Shown here piece by piece: positions 33,544 to 42,184 of a stretch of 64,000 bases of DNA; within the stretch, counting starts at the first letter, position 1; each line of letters starts with the position of its first letter. The notes below the pieces were generated by a model. The model saw nothing but the letters and a program-made list of their open reading frames with translations. It had not been told where the DNA came from and did no database searches. The DNA is taken from assembly GCF_000725485.1 (NCBI RefSeq), contig NZ_JOAG01000014.1, positions 1 through 64,000 of the forward strand, read 5' to 3'. The stretch comes from Nonomuraea candida (GTDB lineage: Bacteria > Actinomycetota > Actinomycetes > Streptosporangiales > Streptosporangiaceae). Made by a program: the position numbers and the translations under genes.

Positions 33544-33759
33544 CAGCTCACGCGAGCTGACCGCCTCGGCGCCCAGGGCCACGGCCCGCGCGTGCACGGT
33601 CTCCGGCACGTCGTAGTGGTCCCGATCGAAGGCCCGTGGCGGCACCCCCAGCCGCCCCGCGAACTCGTGCAGCTCCTCCAGCGAGCTGTCGCTGACGAGA
33701 TGCGACCACATGAGGCCGCGCGGCCCCGGCCAGTTGGGCGGATCGATCAGTACGGTCAC
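33484..33759 (-). CDS. DUF4031 domain protein
   Basis: This 91-residue protein matches DUF4031 (VLIDPPNWPGPRGLMWSHLVSD; SLEELHEFAGRLGVPPRAF; DHYDVPE). The function is unknown. The GTG overlaps the HAD stop codon (GTGA), so it is probably the last gene of a P450-HAD-DUF4031 unit. The strongly basic tail (LRRRKRRPQPR) is the part that overlaps the convergent HD gene. Confidence 0.82.
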   Translation of the reverse strand: MTVLIDPPNWPGPRGLMWSHLVSDSSLEELHEFAGRLGVPPRAFDRDHYDVPETVHARAVALGAEAVSSRELLRRLIAGGLRRRKRRPQPR

Positions 33760-34601
33760 GTCGTCAAGGGTAGAACCCTCCCACGCACCCCCAGTTCCCC
33801 CAGATCGGACACCACGGCATGCGCCCCCGGCCCCGGCGCCGCGCCCGCGCCGACGCCATCCTCATCCAGGCCGCCCGGACCCGCGTCACCCGGACCCGCG
33901 TCACCAGGGGCCACGTCACCCGGGCCCGCGTCATCCGGGTCCGCCCGGCCTGCACGCACCGTGACCACCGCGCCGAACCCGCCCTTCATCCCCGCCTCGA
34001 TCCCCGGCAGCGCGGACACCACCACGGCCACCCTGGGCGCGGGCACGTCCAGCCGGCGCGCCGCCTCCAGGAACAGCGCCGGGTCGGGCGTGCCGGGCAG
34101 GTTCATCAGCGCGGCGTCGTTGCCGTCCACGATCACGTCGAACAGGTGCGCGACCCCGGCCGAGGCGACCAGCTTGCGGCCGTGCAGGCTGGCGGAGACG
34201 GCCGCCGTACGGGCCCCGCGCCGGCGCAGCTCGTGCAGCAGCGCGACGGCGGACGGGAAGGCGGCGACGCCGTATTTGTCCACCTGTGCCACGAAGATGC
34301 GGTCCTTGGCCCGGCCCAGCCCGTGCACGGTGGGCGCGCCCGGCTCGTCGTCGGGCGACCCCTCGGGCACGGTGATGCCGCGCGCGGCCAGGAAGGTGCG
34401 GATGCCGTCGAGCCGCGGCCGTCCGTCCACGTGACGCAGGTAGTCGTCACGGATGTCGAACGGCGCCGAGCGGCCGCGCAGGAACACGTCGAGGACGTGC
34501 TTCCAGGCGGCCGCGTGCCCCCGGGCTGTGTCGGTGACCACGCCGTCGGTGTCGAACACGACGGCGCCGACCGCTGTCAGGTCGATGACGGGCTCGTTCA
34601 C
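33756..34601 (-). CDS. HAD-superfamily (beta-phosphoglucomutase-like) protein lacking key residues
   Basis: This 281-residue protein has the HAD nucleophile motif VVFDTDGVVTD (residues 14-24) and the helical cap of beta-phosphoglucomutase relatives. Two conserved motifs are damaged: the Lys of motif III (GKPxPD in relatives) is Thr171 (LPGTPDPALF), and the acidic pair of motif IV (VVEDA-like) reads Val195-Ser196 (VVVSALPG). A Gly-Asp-Ala-Pro repeat (GDAGPGDAGPG) is inserted near the C-terminus. It may be catalytically weak or a regulatory pseudo-enzyme. GTG 34601 begins 18 nt after the P450 stop. Confidence 0.82.
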   Translation of the reverse strand: MNEPVIDLTAVGAVVFDTDGVVTDTARGHAAAWKHVLDVFLRGRSAPFDIRDDYLRHVDGRPRLDGIRTFLAARGITVPEGSPDDEPGAPTVHGLGRAKDRIFVAQVDKYGVAAFPSAVALLHELRRRGARTAAVSASLHGRKLVASAGVAHLFDVIVDGNDAALMNLPGTPDPALFLEAARRLDVPAPRVAVVVSALPGIEAGMKGGFGAVVTVRAGRADPDDAGPGDVAPGDAGPGDAGPGGLDEDGVGAGAAPGPGAHAVVSDLGELGVRGRVLPLTT

Positions 34602-34611
34602 ACAGTGAACG
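34595..34611. promoter_or_regulatory. Inverted repeat CGTTCAC-ACA-GTGAACG
   Basis: Perfect 7-bp arms around a 3-nt loop span the HAD start codon and part of the 18-nt gap after the P450 gene. It could be an operator, or an RNA hairpin that reduces translation of the HAD gene relative to the P450. Confidence 0.4.
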
Positions 34612-34619
34612 TAACCGTT

Positions 34620-35804
34620 CTACCAGGCGACGGGTAGCTCTTTGACGCCGTGGACGATGGCGAGTTCCCGGAACGACACCTCGCCGGCGACGTGCAGGCC
34701 GGGGAAGCGGCGCAGCAGCGCGGGGAAGGCGATGCGCATCTCCATCTGGGCCAGCGGCGCGCCGACGCAGCGGTGGATGCCGTGCCCGAACGCCAGGTGC
34801 GAGCCCGCCGTCGCCCGGCCCGGCTTCACCTGGTCCATGTCGTCGCCCAGCGCGGGGTCGCGGTTGGCGCCGGTCAGCGAGCACAGCACCATCTCGCCCT
34901 TCTTGATCTGGACGCCGTGCAGCTCCAGGTCGTCGCGGGCGAAGCGGGGGAAGGCGACCTGCACGACGGTCATGTACCGCAGCAGCTCCTCGACCACGTC
35001 CACGACGTAGCCGTCCACCTCGCGCACCTTGGCGGCCTGCTCGGGGTTGCGCAGCAGCCACAGGCTGCCGAGCGCGAGCATGCTCGTGCTGGTGTCGTGG
35101 CCGCCGGTCAGCAGGCCGTCGGCCATGCTGGCGAGCGTGCGGTCGTCGAGCTCGTCGCCGTGGTCGCGCAGCAGCTGCCCGAGCAGGCCGTCCCCGGGGT
35201 TCTGCCGCTCCCTGGCGACCAGTTCGGTCAGGTAGGTCATCGCGTCGTTGACGGCCTGCAGCGACGCCTCCGGCCCGGCGGTGAAGTCGAAGCGGTCCTT
35301 GCTGAACTTCACGAAGTCGGCGCGCTCCTCGTACGGGACGCCGAGCAGCTCGCAGACGACCAGGGACGGGATCGGCAGCGCGAACTCCTCCACCAGGTCC
35401 ACCGGCATGCCCCCGGCCGCGCCCATGGCCTCGATCCGGTCGAGGTGCTCCTCGACCATGGCCTCGATCCGCGGCTCCAGCCTGCGCAGCCGGCGCATGG
35501 TGAACTCGGGCGTCAGGAACTTGCGCAGCCGCGTGTGCTCGGGCGGGTCGCGGAAGCCCAGACCACCCGGGTCCTCCTGGTTCGAGCCGAGCCCGATCAC
35601 GCCGGCGAAGTCGTTGCTGAAGCGCTCGTGGTCGCCGAGCACCGCGCGCACGTCCTCCCAGCGGGTGACGAGGTAGACGGTCTGGCCTCCCGGGATCTCC
35701 ATCGGGAAGACCGGATGCTCGGCCCGGATGCGCGCGAGCTCGCCCACGGGGTCGAACCCGTCACGCATGAACTGGACGAGCGGGAACTCTTCTGAATCTG
35801 ACAT
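34620..35804 (-). CDS. Cytochrome P450
   Basis: This 394-residue soluble bacterial P450 has the I-helix motif LLTGGHDTSTS near residue 230, where the usual Glu/Asp-Thr pair is Asp-Thr, ELLRY (ExxR) near 272, and the heme loop FGHGIHRCVGAPLA with the Cys ligand near 345. It hydroxylates or otherwise oxidises an unknown substrate using external ferredoxin and reductase; neither is encoded nearby. It heads a probable operon with the HAD and DUF4031 genes. A repeated GGGATA motif upstream looks like an operator. Confidence 0.93.
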   Translation of the reverse strand: MSDSEEFPLVQFMRDGFDPVGELARIRAEHPVFPMEIPGGQTVYLVTRWEDVRAVLGDHERFSNDFAGVIGLGSNQEDPGGLGFRDPPEHTRLRKFLTPEFTMRRLRRLEPRIEAMVEEHLDRIEAMGAAGGMPVDLVEEFALPIPSLVVCELLGVPYEERADFVKFSKDRFDFTAGPEASLQAVNDAMTYLTELVARERQNPGDGLLGQLLRDHGDELDDRTLASMADGLLTGGHDTSTSMLALGSLWLLRNPEQAAKVREVDGYVVDVVEELLRYMTVVQVAFPRFARDDLELHGVQIKKGEMVLCSLTGANRDPALGDDMDQVKPGRATAGSHLAFGHGIHRCVGAPLAQMEMRIAFPALLRRFPGLHVAGEVSFRELAIVHGVKELPVAW

Positions 35805-35819
35805 CGATATCCGTCCTGC

Positions 35820-35852
35820 TGGGATACATCACACCATGTTGGGATAAATCCC
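35820..35852. promoter_or_regulatory. Direct repeat TGGGATAMATC, 20 bp apart, upstream of the P450
   Basis: TGGGATACATC (35820) and TGGGATAAATC (35840) are exactly 20 bases apart, about two helical turns. The second copy is also near-palindromic (GGGATAAATCCC). They lie 16-48 bases before the P450 start. Cooperative binding of a repressor or activator is a reasonable guess; no regulator gene is next to it. Confidence 0.5.
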
Positions 35853-36031
35853 TGCATAGATGGTCCCACCTGCAAAAGCGAATGGGGCCCTCCGTAAGGA
35901 CGAATTTCCCCCTCACCCCCGCCGCGCACCTCGCCACAAGGGGAACCTCTCGTCACTCCAGGTGCCCCCATCGCCACCCACGGTACCCGCCTGCCCGTTC
36001 ACCGACCGGCGGCGGCGGTCGCGCGGGCCGG

Positions 36032-36259
36032 TCATCGTCCGGCGGGGACGGCGGGGACGGCGGGGCCGGCGGGGACGGCGGGGACGGCGGGGACGGCGGT
36101 CGTCGGACTGCTCATCGGCCGGCCGGGGGCCAGGCCACCTGCGCGGCTCGTCGGCAGGCCGGGGGCCAGGCTCCAGTGCGGCTCGCCGGGGCCGAAGCCG
36201 GGCGGCCGGGCGGGCGTGCCGCTGGGAAGAGCACGGCGTCTGCGCGATCGCTTGCTCAC
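36032..36259 (-). CDS. Possible small basic, proline-rich protein
   Basis: A 75-residue frame starts at GTG 36259 with a strong GAGGAGGGG six bases upstream and has high G/C at third positions. The N-terminus is very basic (SKRSRRRRALP). The C-terminus consists of VPAVPAVPAGP-like repeats from a 9-bp tandem array. I know no homologue. The ribosome site and codon bias favour a real gene, while the low-complexity tail argues for caution. Confidence 0.4.
   Translation of the reverse strand: MSKRSRRRRALPSGTPARPPGFGPGEPHWSLAPGLPTSRAGGLAPGRPMSSPTTAVPAVPAVPAGPAVPAVPAGR
36041..36094. repeat. 9-bp tandem repeat (ggcggggac), six units
   Basis: Six consecutive units, one with a single change, run from 36041 to 36094, followed by a partial copy. 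On the minus strand they encode the VPA repeats of the possible small protein. Confidence 0.8.
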
Positions 36260-36466
36260 AGCAGTCCCCTCCTCGCGTCCCCTTGTGCGCCGCGCCCCGG
36301 CCCCCGGCCAGCCCGGTCCGCGGCTGTCACCCTGACGGCATCACTGGCGAACTGCCGCGAAGGCGGGCAAACGGGGCAGCAGCCGTCGTTTGGCGTACAG
36401 GATGGCGACCTTCTGCGATGATCTCGTCGCATAGAGCCGGAGTTTGAGCCTCACGGATAGTGACTG

Positions 36467-37708
36467 ATGCCGACATTTGAGGAAATAACAGCCTTCATCA
36501 CGGAGAAGCCGCTCGCCACCGCCGTCATCGCGCTGCTGGGCCTGGTCGGGCTGGCGCTGGCGTTCCTGGTGCTGAGAATCGCCTGGCGCGCCCTGTCCTG
36601 GTTGTTCACCAGGTACGTCGCCCCCCGCCCCATCGAGGACGTGCTCACCATCGTGGCCGCCTCCATCGCCACCGGCGTGTCCGCCCAGGGCATGTGGCGC
36701 TTCTCCGGGGACGTGCTGGGCCTCGACGGGCCGCTGCGCTTACTGCTGTTCGCGTTCATCGAGGTCGCGATCATCACCTCCGCCGTACGCGCCCGCCGCA
36801 ACATGCGCGAGAACTTCTCGGCCGGCATCGACGGCATCGCCGTGTGGGCCCTGACCTGCCTGACCGCCGTGCTGTCCAGCATGGACGCGCGCAGCCTGCC
36901 CGAGGCCGTCTTCCGGCTCGCCGCGCCCCTGGTCGCCGCCTGGCTGTGGGAGCGCGGCATGGCCATCGAGCGCCACCGCATCCGCGGCACCGGCCGCATC
37001 AACTGGCGGCTGACGCCCGAGCGGCTGCTGGTCAGGCTGGGCCTGGCCGAGGTGAGCGACCGCACGGCCAGCGAGGTCGACGCCCACCGCAGGCTCACCC
37101 GCGTCGCGCTGGCCGCCAAGAAGGCCAAGGCCCTGCGCGAGAACGGCGCGTCCGAGCGCAAGATGCGCGCCGCGCTGGCCCGGCTCGACAAGGCCATGGA
37201 CCAGGCCGTCGAGCACACCGGCCTGGCCGTGGACCCGCAGCGGCAGGAGGCGCTGCTGGCCCAGATCGCCGCCCTCTACAACACCTCCGCGCTCATCGAC
37301 GCCGACCCCCGCGTCCCCTGGGAGCCCGAGGCCGGCCACCATCCCGTCCCCGCCCGCCCGGCGCTGCCGTCCGCGCTGGCCGAGCTGGTCGACGACGAGG
37401 ACGAGGACGTCGAGGTGCTCGACACCACCCCGCAGGTCGTCAGCACGGCCGAGCGCGCGGCGCGCATGCGGGCGGCCCGCGAGTTCTGGGACCGGCAGAT
37501 CGCCAAGGGCATCGTGCCGCGCACGGTGGACATCGCCCAGGAGATCGGCATCTCCCTGGCCACCGCCCGCGAGTATCGTGCCCTGTGGAAGCTGGAGCCG
37601 CAGGCGCACGCCCTCATCGAGGCGCTGTACCAGCAGCACGGCATCGTCGACACCGGGGCGTTCCCGGCCATCGCGACCGACGGGCGGGTGCTGAGCGGCA
37701 AGTCCTAA
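36467..37708 (+). CDS. Multi-pass membrane protein with C-terminal HTH-like region
   Basis: This 413-residue protein has hydrophobic segments at about residues 16-40, 62-78, 88-108, 120-142 and 147-165, then a charged cytoplasmic region. A helix-turn-helix-like stretch sits near 355-375 (RTVDIAQEIGISLATAREYR). The arrangement resembles DUF2637/SpdB-type proteins of actinomycete plasmids and integrative elements, but this is a resemblance, not a match. One TTA codon is present (LRLLLFAF). It is followed 15 nt later by a DUF2786 gene with a good ribosome site, forming a two-gene unit. Confidence 0.75.
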   Translation: MPTFEEITAFITEKPLATAVIALLGLVGLALAFLVLRIAWRALSWLFTRYVAPRPIEDVLTIVAASIATGVSAQGMWRFSGDVLGLDGPLRLLLFAFIEVAIITSAVRARRNMRENFSAGIDGIAVWALTCLTAVLSSMDARSLPEAVFRLAAPLVAAWLWERGMAIERHRIRGTGRINWRLTPERLLVRLGLAEVSDRTASEVDAHRRLTRVALAAKKAKALRENGASERKMRAALARLDKAMDQAVEHTGLAVDPQRQEALLAQIAALYNTSALIDADPRVPWEPEAGHHPVPARPALPSALAELVDDEDEDVEVLDTTPQVVSTAERAARMRAAREFWDRQIAKGIVPRTVDIAQEIGISLATAREYRALWKLEPQAHALIEALYQQHGIVDTGAFPAIATDGRVLSGKS

Positions 37709-37723
37709 GAGGAGGGGCACGGG

Positions 37724-38413
37724 GTGCGGGATCGGGCGCTGGACCGCGTCAGGAAACTGCTGGCCAAGGCCGAGCGCACCGACAACGAGCACGAGCGCGC
37801 CACGTTCATGGCCGCCGCGACGGCGCTGATGGCCCGGCACGGCATCGACTCGCTGCCGCCCGCCGGCACCCGCCAGGTCCCCGGCGACCGCATCGTCACC
37901 CTGCCCGCCCCCTGGGCCAGGGAGAAGGCCAGGCTCGTCAGCCTGGTCGCCCAGGCCCTCCGGTGCCGGCCGCTGCTGATCGGGCGGGGCGACGGCGGGC
38001 AGCGGGTGCACGTCTTCGGGTTCGCGGCCGACCTGGAGCGCGCCGACCTGCTGGCCACCTCGCTGCTGCTGCAGATGGCCTCGGGACTGGCCCGGGTCGA
38101 GCCGCCGCGCGACGTCACGGCCGTGCGGGCCTACCGCCGGTCGTGGCTGCTGGGCTTCACCGACGAGGTCTACCGGCTGCTGTGCGCGGCCGAGTCGCGC
38201 GCCGAGGCAGAGTCGGCCGGCACGGGCACGGCGCTCGTCCTGGCCGACCGCCGGGCCGAGGTGGCGCGGGCGGTGGCCGCCCACTATCCCGACATCCGCA
38301 TGAGCATCCCCAGGACCAGCGGCTCCGGCTACCGCGACGGGGTGGCCGCGGGCCGCAGGGCCGACCTCGGCCGCACCGGGATGCCCCCGGCCACCGCCCG
38401 CGAGCTGACCTGA
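37724..38413 (+). CDS. DUF2786 domain protein
   Basis: This 229-residue protein begins with a DUF2786 domain (RVRKLLAKAERTDNEHERAT, residues 8-27, then AAATALMARHGID), followed by a helical region with a conserved-looking RRSWLLGFTDEVYRLL. DUF2786 proteins are common in phage, plasmid and mobile-element contexts of actinomycetes and their function is not known. GTG 37724 has GGAGGGG seven bases upstream. It is likely co-transcribed with the membrane/HTH gene. Confidence 0.82.
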   Translation: MRDRALDRVRKLLAKAERTDNEHERATFMAAATALMARHGIDSLPPAGTRQVPGDRIVTLPAPWAREKARLVSLVAQALRCRPLLIGRGDGGQRVHVFGFAADLERADLLATSLLLQMASGLARVEPPRDVTAVRAYRRSWLLGFTDEVYRLLCAAESRAEAESAGTGTALVLADRRAEVARAVAAHYPDIRMSIPRTSGSGYRDGVAAGRRADLGRTGMPPATARELT

Positions 38414-38493
38414 GCGGCCGCACAACCCCTGGCGGGAGATCGGCGGCGCGTTTACGGTGTGATCGTTTCCTTTTCCCCGGCAACGGAGTGATC

Positions 38494-39561
38494 ATGCGAT
38501 TAACGCGTACGAGGATCGGCGCCCTGGCCGGCGCCCTCGTGGTGGCCTCGTCAGGGGCGGCGGCGGGCGCGGCCCCGGCGGCGGCGGACGTCTGCCCGGC
38601 GGCCACCGACCAGTGGCAGGTCGTCGATCTCGGCACGACCGGCCGCGCGATCGACATCAACGACCAGGGCCAGATCGCCGGCTGGATGCGGAACGCGGCC
38701 GGTCGCTCCTGGGCCGTCATGTGGGACGGCGGGCAGCGCGTCGAGGTCGGCAGCCTCGGAGGCCCGACGAGCGTCGCCACGGCGATCGACGAGGACGCCC
38801 GGGTCGTCGGCGAGAGCTACACGGCCCAGGAGAAGGGCCACGGCTTCCTCTGGGACGACGGCGTCATCCACGACCTCGGCAACTTCGCCTCGGTGACCCA
38901 CGTCCACGACGTCGACCAGGGCGTCATCGTCGGCTCCCACATGAGGGTCCTGTCCAGCGGCCACCGGCGCAGCCAGGCGTACGTGATCGACAACGGCGTC
39001 CGCACCGACCTCGGCGTCGTCGCCGGCAGCGTGGCCTCCGACGTCAACGCCGGCGGCCAGATCGCCGGCACCCACCGCCGCACCGAGCGGGTCGGCCTTC
39101 CCGCCGACCAGCAGACCCAGCGCGCCTTCCGCTGGGCGGGCGGCGCCGTCACCGAGCTGGGCACGCTGGGCGGCAACTGGAGCCAGGCCACCGGCCTGAA
39201 CGACCACGGGCACGTCGTCGGGGAGTCGGCGCTGGACGCCGCCGGCGTGGCCCAGGCCGGCTTCGTGTGGAGCGAGGGGGCCGGCATGCGCCGCATCGAG
39301 GACGGCGGCGGCGTGGCCCGGCCGACGGCCATCAACGACCACGGCACGATCGTCGGCACGCACGCCTGCGACCCGGCCGGCCCGTCCCACGCGGCGGTGT
39401 GGACCGACCCCGCGCAGGCGCCGCTCCGGCTGCCCGGCCCGCCGGGCGCCACGGCCACGGCCGCCAACGCCGTCAACGCGCACGGGGAGATCGCCGGCTA
39501 CGCGGTGCTGCCGGGCAACGAGCCGCGCGCCGTGCTCTGGAAGCCGGTGAGCGCGCGGTAA
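38494..39561 (+). CDS. Secreted HAF-repeat protein
   Basis: This 355-residue protein has a Sec signal peptide (to about residue 32, AAPAAAD) and then repeated HAF-type motifs of about 45-50 residues: VDLGTTGRAIDINDQGQIAG, VTELGTLGGNWSQATGLNDH, HVVGES and AINDHGTIVGTH. They suggest a beta-propeller-like extracellular protein of unknown role. ATG 38494 has GGAGTG four bases away. The third codon is the rare TTA, a possible dependence on the bldA leucyl tRNA. Confidence 0.85.
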   Translation: MRLTRTRIGALAGALVVASSGAAAGAAPAAADVCPAATDQWQVVDLGTTGRAIDINDQGQIAGWMRNAAGRSWAVMWDGGQRVEVGSLGGPTSVATAIDEDARVVGESYTAQEKGHGFLWDDGVIHDLGNFASVTHVHDVDQGVIVGSHMRVLSSGHRRSQAYVIDNGVRTDLGVVAGSVASDVNAGGQIAGTHRRTERVGLPADQQTQRAFRWAGGAVTELGTLGGNWSQATGLNDHGHVVGESALDAAGVAQAGFVWSEGAGMRRIEDGGGVARPTAINDHGTIVGTHACDPAGPSHAAVWTDPAQAPLRLPGPPGATATAANAVNAHGEIAGYAVLPGNEPRAVLWKPVSAR

Positions 39562-39603
39562 GCCCTTTCCGGAGATCCGTTTGGCGGGGGCGGGAACCGG
39601 GCA

Positions 39604-39917
39604 TGAGCGCGCACACGGAACGCAGTCCTGCCCCCGCGAGACGAGTCACCGTGAACACCTCCCCCCGCGCCGTCACCATTGCCGCCCGCCTGCCCGCCGC
39701 GCACGGCGCCGGCGTGGTCACCACCAGGGGGTACGCCCACGCCGGCGGGTCGTGGCGACCGCGTACGGACGCCCGGGACCCGAGGGCGCGCGCGTACGGA
39801 ACCGGCGCGGTCCTCCCGGGGGAGCCCGAGGCCGCGGCGCGCGCGTGGCGCGGCGAGGAGGACGTGCCCGTGCGGGCGGGGCCGCGCGGGCACGCGGACG
39901 GGCGGGGCGTTCCGTAA
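39604..39917 (+). CDS. Possible small hypothetical protein
   Basis: A 104-residue frame (ATG 39604) shows about 90% G/C at third positions, like the real genes around it, but has no recognisable domain and no clean ribosome site. It is Ala/Arg/Gly-rich and basic. It ends 31 nt before the MFS transporter. Minus-strand frames over the same bases look worse. Confidence 0.35.
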
Positions 39918-39948
39918 CCCGGCCAGACACGCCGACCCTGGAGGTCAG

Positions 39949-41376
39949 ATGTCCGCCACACCGCCCCCCGCACCCCGGCCCGGCGAGCCTTCCCCCACAC
40001 CCGGCTCCGGCGGTCCGCCCCACACCCCCGCACCCCGGCCCGGCGGGGCGTCCGGCGGCCCCTCGCCCGAGTTGCGGCGCGTCGTCCTGGGGGCGCTCGT
40101 CGGCACCGCCCTGGAGTGGTACGACTTCTTCATCTACGGCACCGCCGCCGCCCTCGTCTTCAACCGCCTGTTCTTCACCGAGTCCGACCCGGCCACGGGC
40201 ACGATCGTGGCGTTCGCCACGTTCGGGGTGGGCTTCGTGGTGCGGCCGTTCGGCGGGGTGCTGTTCGGCCATCTCGGCGACCGGATCGGCCGCCGCTCCA
40301 CCCTGATCGTCACCACCCTCATCATGGGCGTGTCCACCGGGCTCATCGGCCTGCTGCCCACCTACCCCGACATCGGGGTCTGGGCCGCCGTGCTGCTCAC
40401 GCTGCTGCGCGTCTGCCAGGGCCTCGGCGCGGGCGCCGAGTTCGGCGGCGCGGCCACGCTGCTGGCCGAGCACGCCCCGCCGGGCCGGCGCGGCTACTAC
40501 GCCTCCTACGCCCAGACCGGCGTGCAGATCGGCCTCGTCCTGGGCACCTCCGCGTTCCTGCTGGTCCAGCTCCTGCCCGAGCGCGATTTCCTGGCCTGGG
40601 GCTGGCGGCTGCCGTTCCTGGTGAGCTTCGCGCTGATCGCGGTGGCGCTGTACGTGCGGCTGCGGGTGGCCGAGTCGCCGGTGTTCAGGGAGCTGGCGCG
40701 GACCCGGGAGCTCGTCCGCCTGCCGATCAGGGACGCCCTGGCCCGCCACCCGCGCAACTTCCTCATCGGGGTCGGCGCGCACATCTGCGACACGGCCGTG
40801 GTCTACACGCTGGCCACCTTCAGCGTCGCGTACGCCACCGGGCGGCTCGGCCTGTCCAGCCGCACGGCGCTGCTGGGCGTGATCCTGTTCGGGCTGACCG
40901 TCATCGTGCTGCAACCCGTCTACGGCCACCTGTCGGACCGGGTGGGGCGGCGGCCGCTCAACCTGTTCGGCGTGGTGTTCGTGGCGGCGTACGTCTATCC
41001 GTACTTCCTGCTCGTCGACACCGGCGAGCCGGGGCTCGTGTGGCTGGCCATGATGCTCATGGGGGCCTTCGGCTTCGCGCCGCAGGTGGCCGTGCAGCCG
41101 GTGTTCTACGCCGAGCTGTTCGGGGCGCGGGTGCGCTACACCGGCTTCGCGGCCTCGCGCGAGCTGGGGGCGGCGCTGGCCGGCTTCTCGCCGCTGATCG
41201 GCGCGGCGCTGGCGGCCCGGCTGGACGGGGAGCCGTGGCTGGTGGCGGCCTTCCTCATCGGCACGGCGGTGATCTCGTTCGCCGCCTTCTACGCCTCGCG
41301 CGAGAGCAAGGACATCGACATCGCGGCCCTCGGCACACCCCACGACCCGCCAGGCAAGGAGCAGACATGGACATGA
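39949..41376 (+). CDS. MFS transporter, metabolite:H+ symporter (MHS) type
   Basis: This 475-residue transporter has a Pro-rich N-terminus (about 40 residues) and 12 membrane segments. MHS features are clear: LEWYDFFIYGTAAALVFN, FGVGFVVRPFGGVLFGHLGD and DRIGRRSTL after TM2, and a second-half copy GHLSDRVGRRPLN. Relatives carry proline/betaine, shikimate, alpha-ketoglutarate or other organic acids with protons. ATG 39949 has GGAGG four bases away. The last 10 bases overlap the SDR start, so the two genes are coupled and the SDR may process the imported compound. Confidence 0.93.
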   Translation: MSATPPPAPRPGEPSPTPGSGGPPHTPAPRPGGASGGPSPELRRVVLGALVGTALEWYDFFIYGTAAALVFNRLFFTESDPATGTIVAFATFGVGFVVRPFGGVLFGHLGDRIGRRSTLIVTTLIMGVSTGLIGLLPTYPDIGVWAAVLLTLLRVCQGLGAGAEFGGAATLLAEHAPPGRRGYYASYAQTGVQIGLVLGTSAFLLVQLLPERDFLAWGWRLPFLVSFALIAVALYVRLRVAESPVFRELARTRELVRLPIRDALARHPRNFLIGVGAHICDTAVVYTLATFSVAYATGRLGLSSRTALLGVILFGLTVIVLQPVYGHLSDRVGRRPLNLFGVVFVAAYVYPYFLLVDTGEPGLVWLAMMLMGAFGFAPQVAVQPVFYAELFGARVRYTGFAASRELGAALAGFSPLIGAALAARLDGEPWLVAAFLIGTAVISFAAFYASRESKDIDIAALGTPHDPPGKEQTWT

Positions 41377-42131
41377 ACGGCACGGTCGCCGTGATCACCG
41401 GCGGCGGCACGGGCATCGGCGCCGCCGTCGCGGAGAGCCTGGCCAGGAAGGGCGCGGCGGCCGTGGTCGTCAACTACTCGCGCTCTGCCGCCGCCGCGCG
41501 GGCCACCGTCGCCCGGCTGGCGGAGCTGGGCTGCAAGGCCGAGGCGGTGGCCGCCGACGTGTCGGACGACGCCGCCGTGCGGCGGCTGGCCGAGCGGGTG
41601 CGCGCCGACCACGGCCGGGTGGACATCCTGGTCTGCAACGCGGGCACGACCGCGTGGGTGCCCTTCCCCGACCTGGAGGCGCTCACCGACGAGGTGTGGC
41701 AGCGGATCTTGGGCGTCAACCTGATGGGCGCCTTCTACTGCGCCCGCGCCTTCGCGCCCGCCCTGCGGGCGGCGCGCGGCGCGATCGTCAACGTGGCCTC
41801 CGTGGCCGGCCTGCTGGCCACGGGCTCCTCCATCGCGTACGGCGTCAGCAAGGCCGCCCTGATCCAGCTCACCCGCGACCTGGCGGTGGCGCTCGGCCCC
41901 GAGGTCAGGGTGAACGCCGTCGCGCCCGGCCTCGTGGCCACCCGCTGGCACATCGACCGGGTGGGGGAGCAGGTGTTCTCCGAGATGGCCGCGAAGGAGA
42001 GGCTGAAGGCGCCGCTGCGCCGCACGGCCCGGCCGGAGCACATCGCCCAGCTCGTCACCGCGCTGCTGGAGTCGGACCTGCTGACGGGCGAGGTGCTGGT
42101 CGGCGACGGCGGCCGCCACCTGCAGTACTGA
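41367..42131 (+). CDS. Short-chain dehydrogenase/reductase coupled to the MFS gene
   Basis: This 254-residue SDR has TGGGTGIG (residues 11-18), CNAG near 91, Ser near 143 and YGVSK near 156, with a typical G-D-G-G C-terminus. It overlaps the transporter gene by 10 bases (ATG 41367 with AAGGAG upstream). It is an NAD(P)-dependent oxidoreductase of unknown substrate; metabolism of the transported molecule is suggested by the overlap. Confidence 0.92.
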   Translation: MDMNGTVAVITGGGTGIGAAVAESLARKGAAAVVVNYSRSAAAARATVARLAELGCKAEAVAADVSDDAAVRRLAERVRADHGRVDILVCNAGTTAWVPFPDLEALTDEVWQRILGVNLMGAFYCARAFAPALRAARGAIVNVASVAGLLATGSSIAYGVSKAALIQLTRDLAVALGPEVRVNAVAPGLVATRWHIDRVGEQVFSEMAAKERLKAPLRRTARPEHIAQLVTALLESDLLTGEVLVGDGGRHLQY

Positions 42132-42184
42132 CCCAGGCCCGCCCGCCCCGCCGCCGGCCCGCGCCACGGGGGCCGGACCGCCCC

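Larger units (their letters stand above)
35853..36466. other. Long gap with one possible small gene and GC repeats
   Basis: Between the P450 promoter and the next plus-strand gene there is no strong coding region. It holds a candidate 75-residue minus-strand gene (36032-36259), a 9-bp tandem repeat, and a duplicated GGCCGGGGGCCAGGC block (about 36120 and 36157). Bases 35870-36000 show no recognisable feature. Confidence 0.5.

Noticed and set aside
34590..34620. CRP-like reading of TTCACACAGTGAAC
   Set aside because: The symmetry is CGTTCAC-ACA-GTGAACG, with the wrong half-sites and spacing for CRP.
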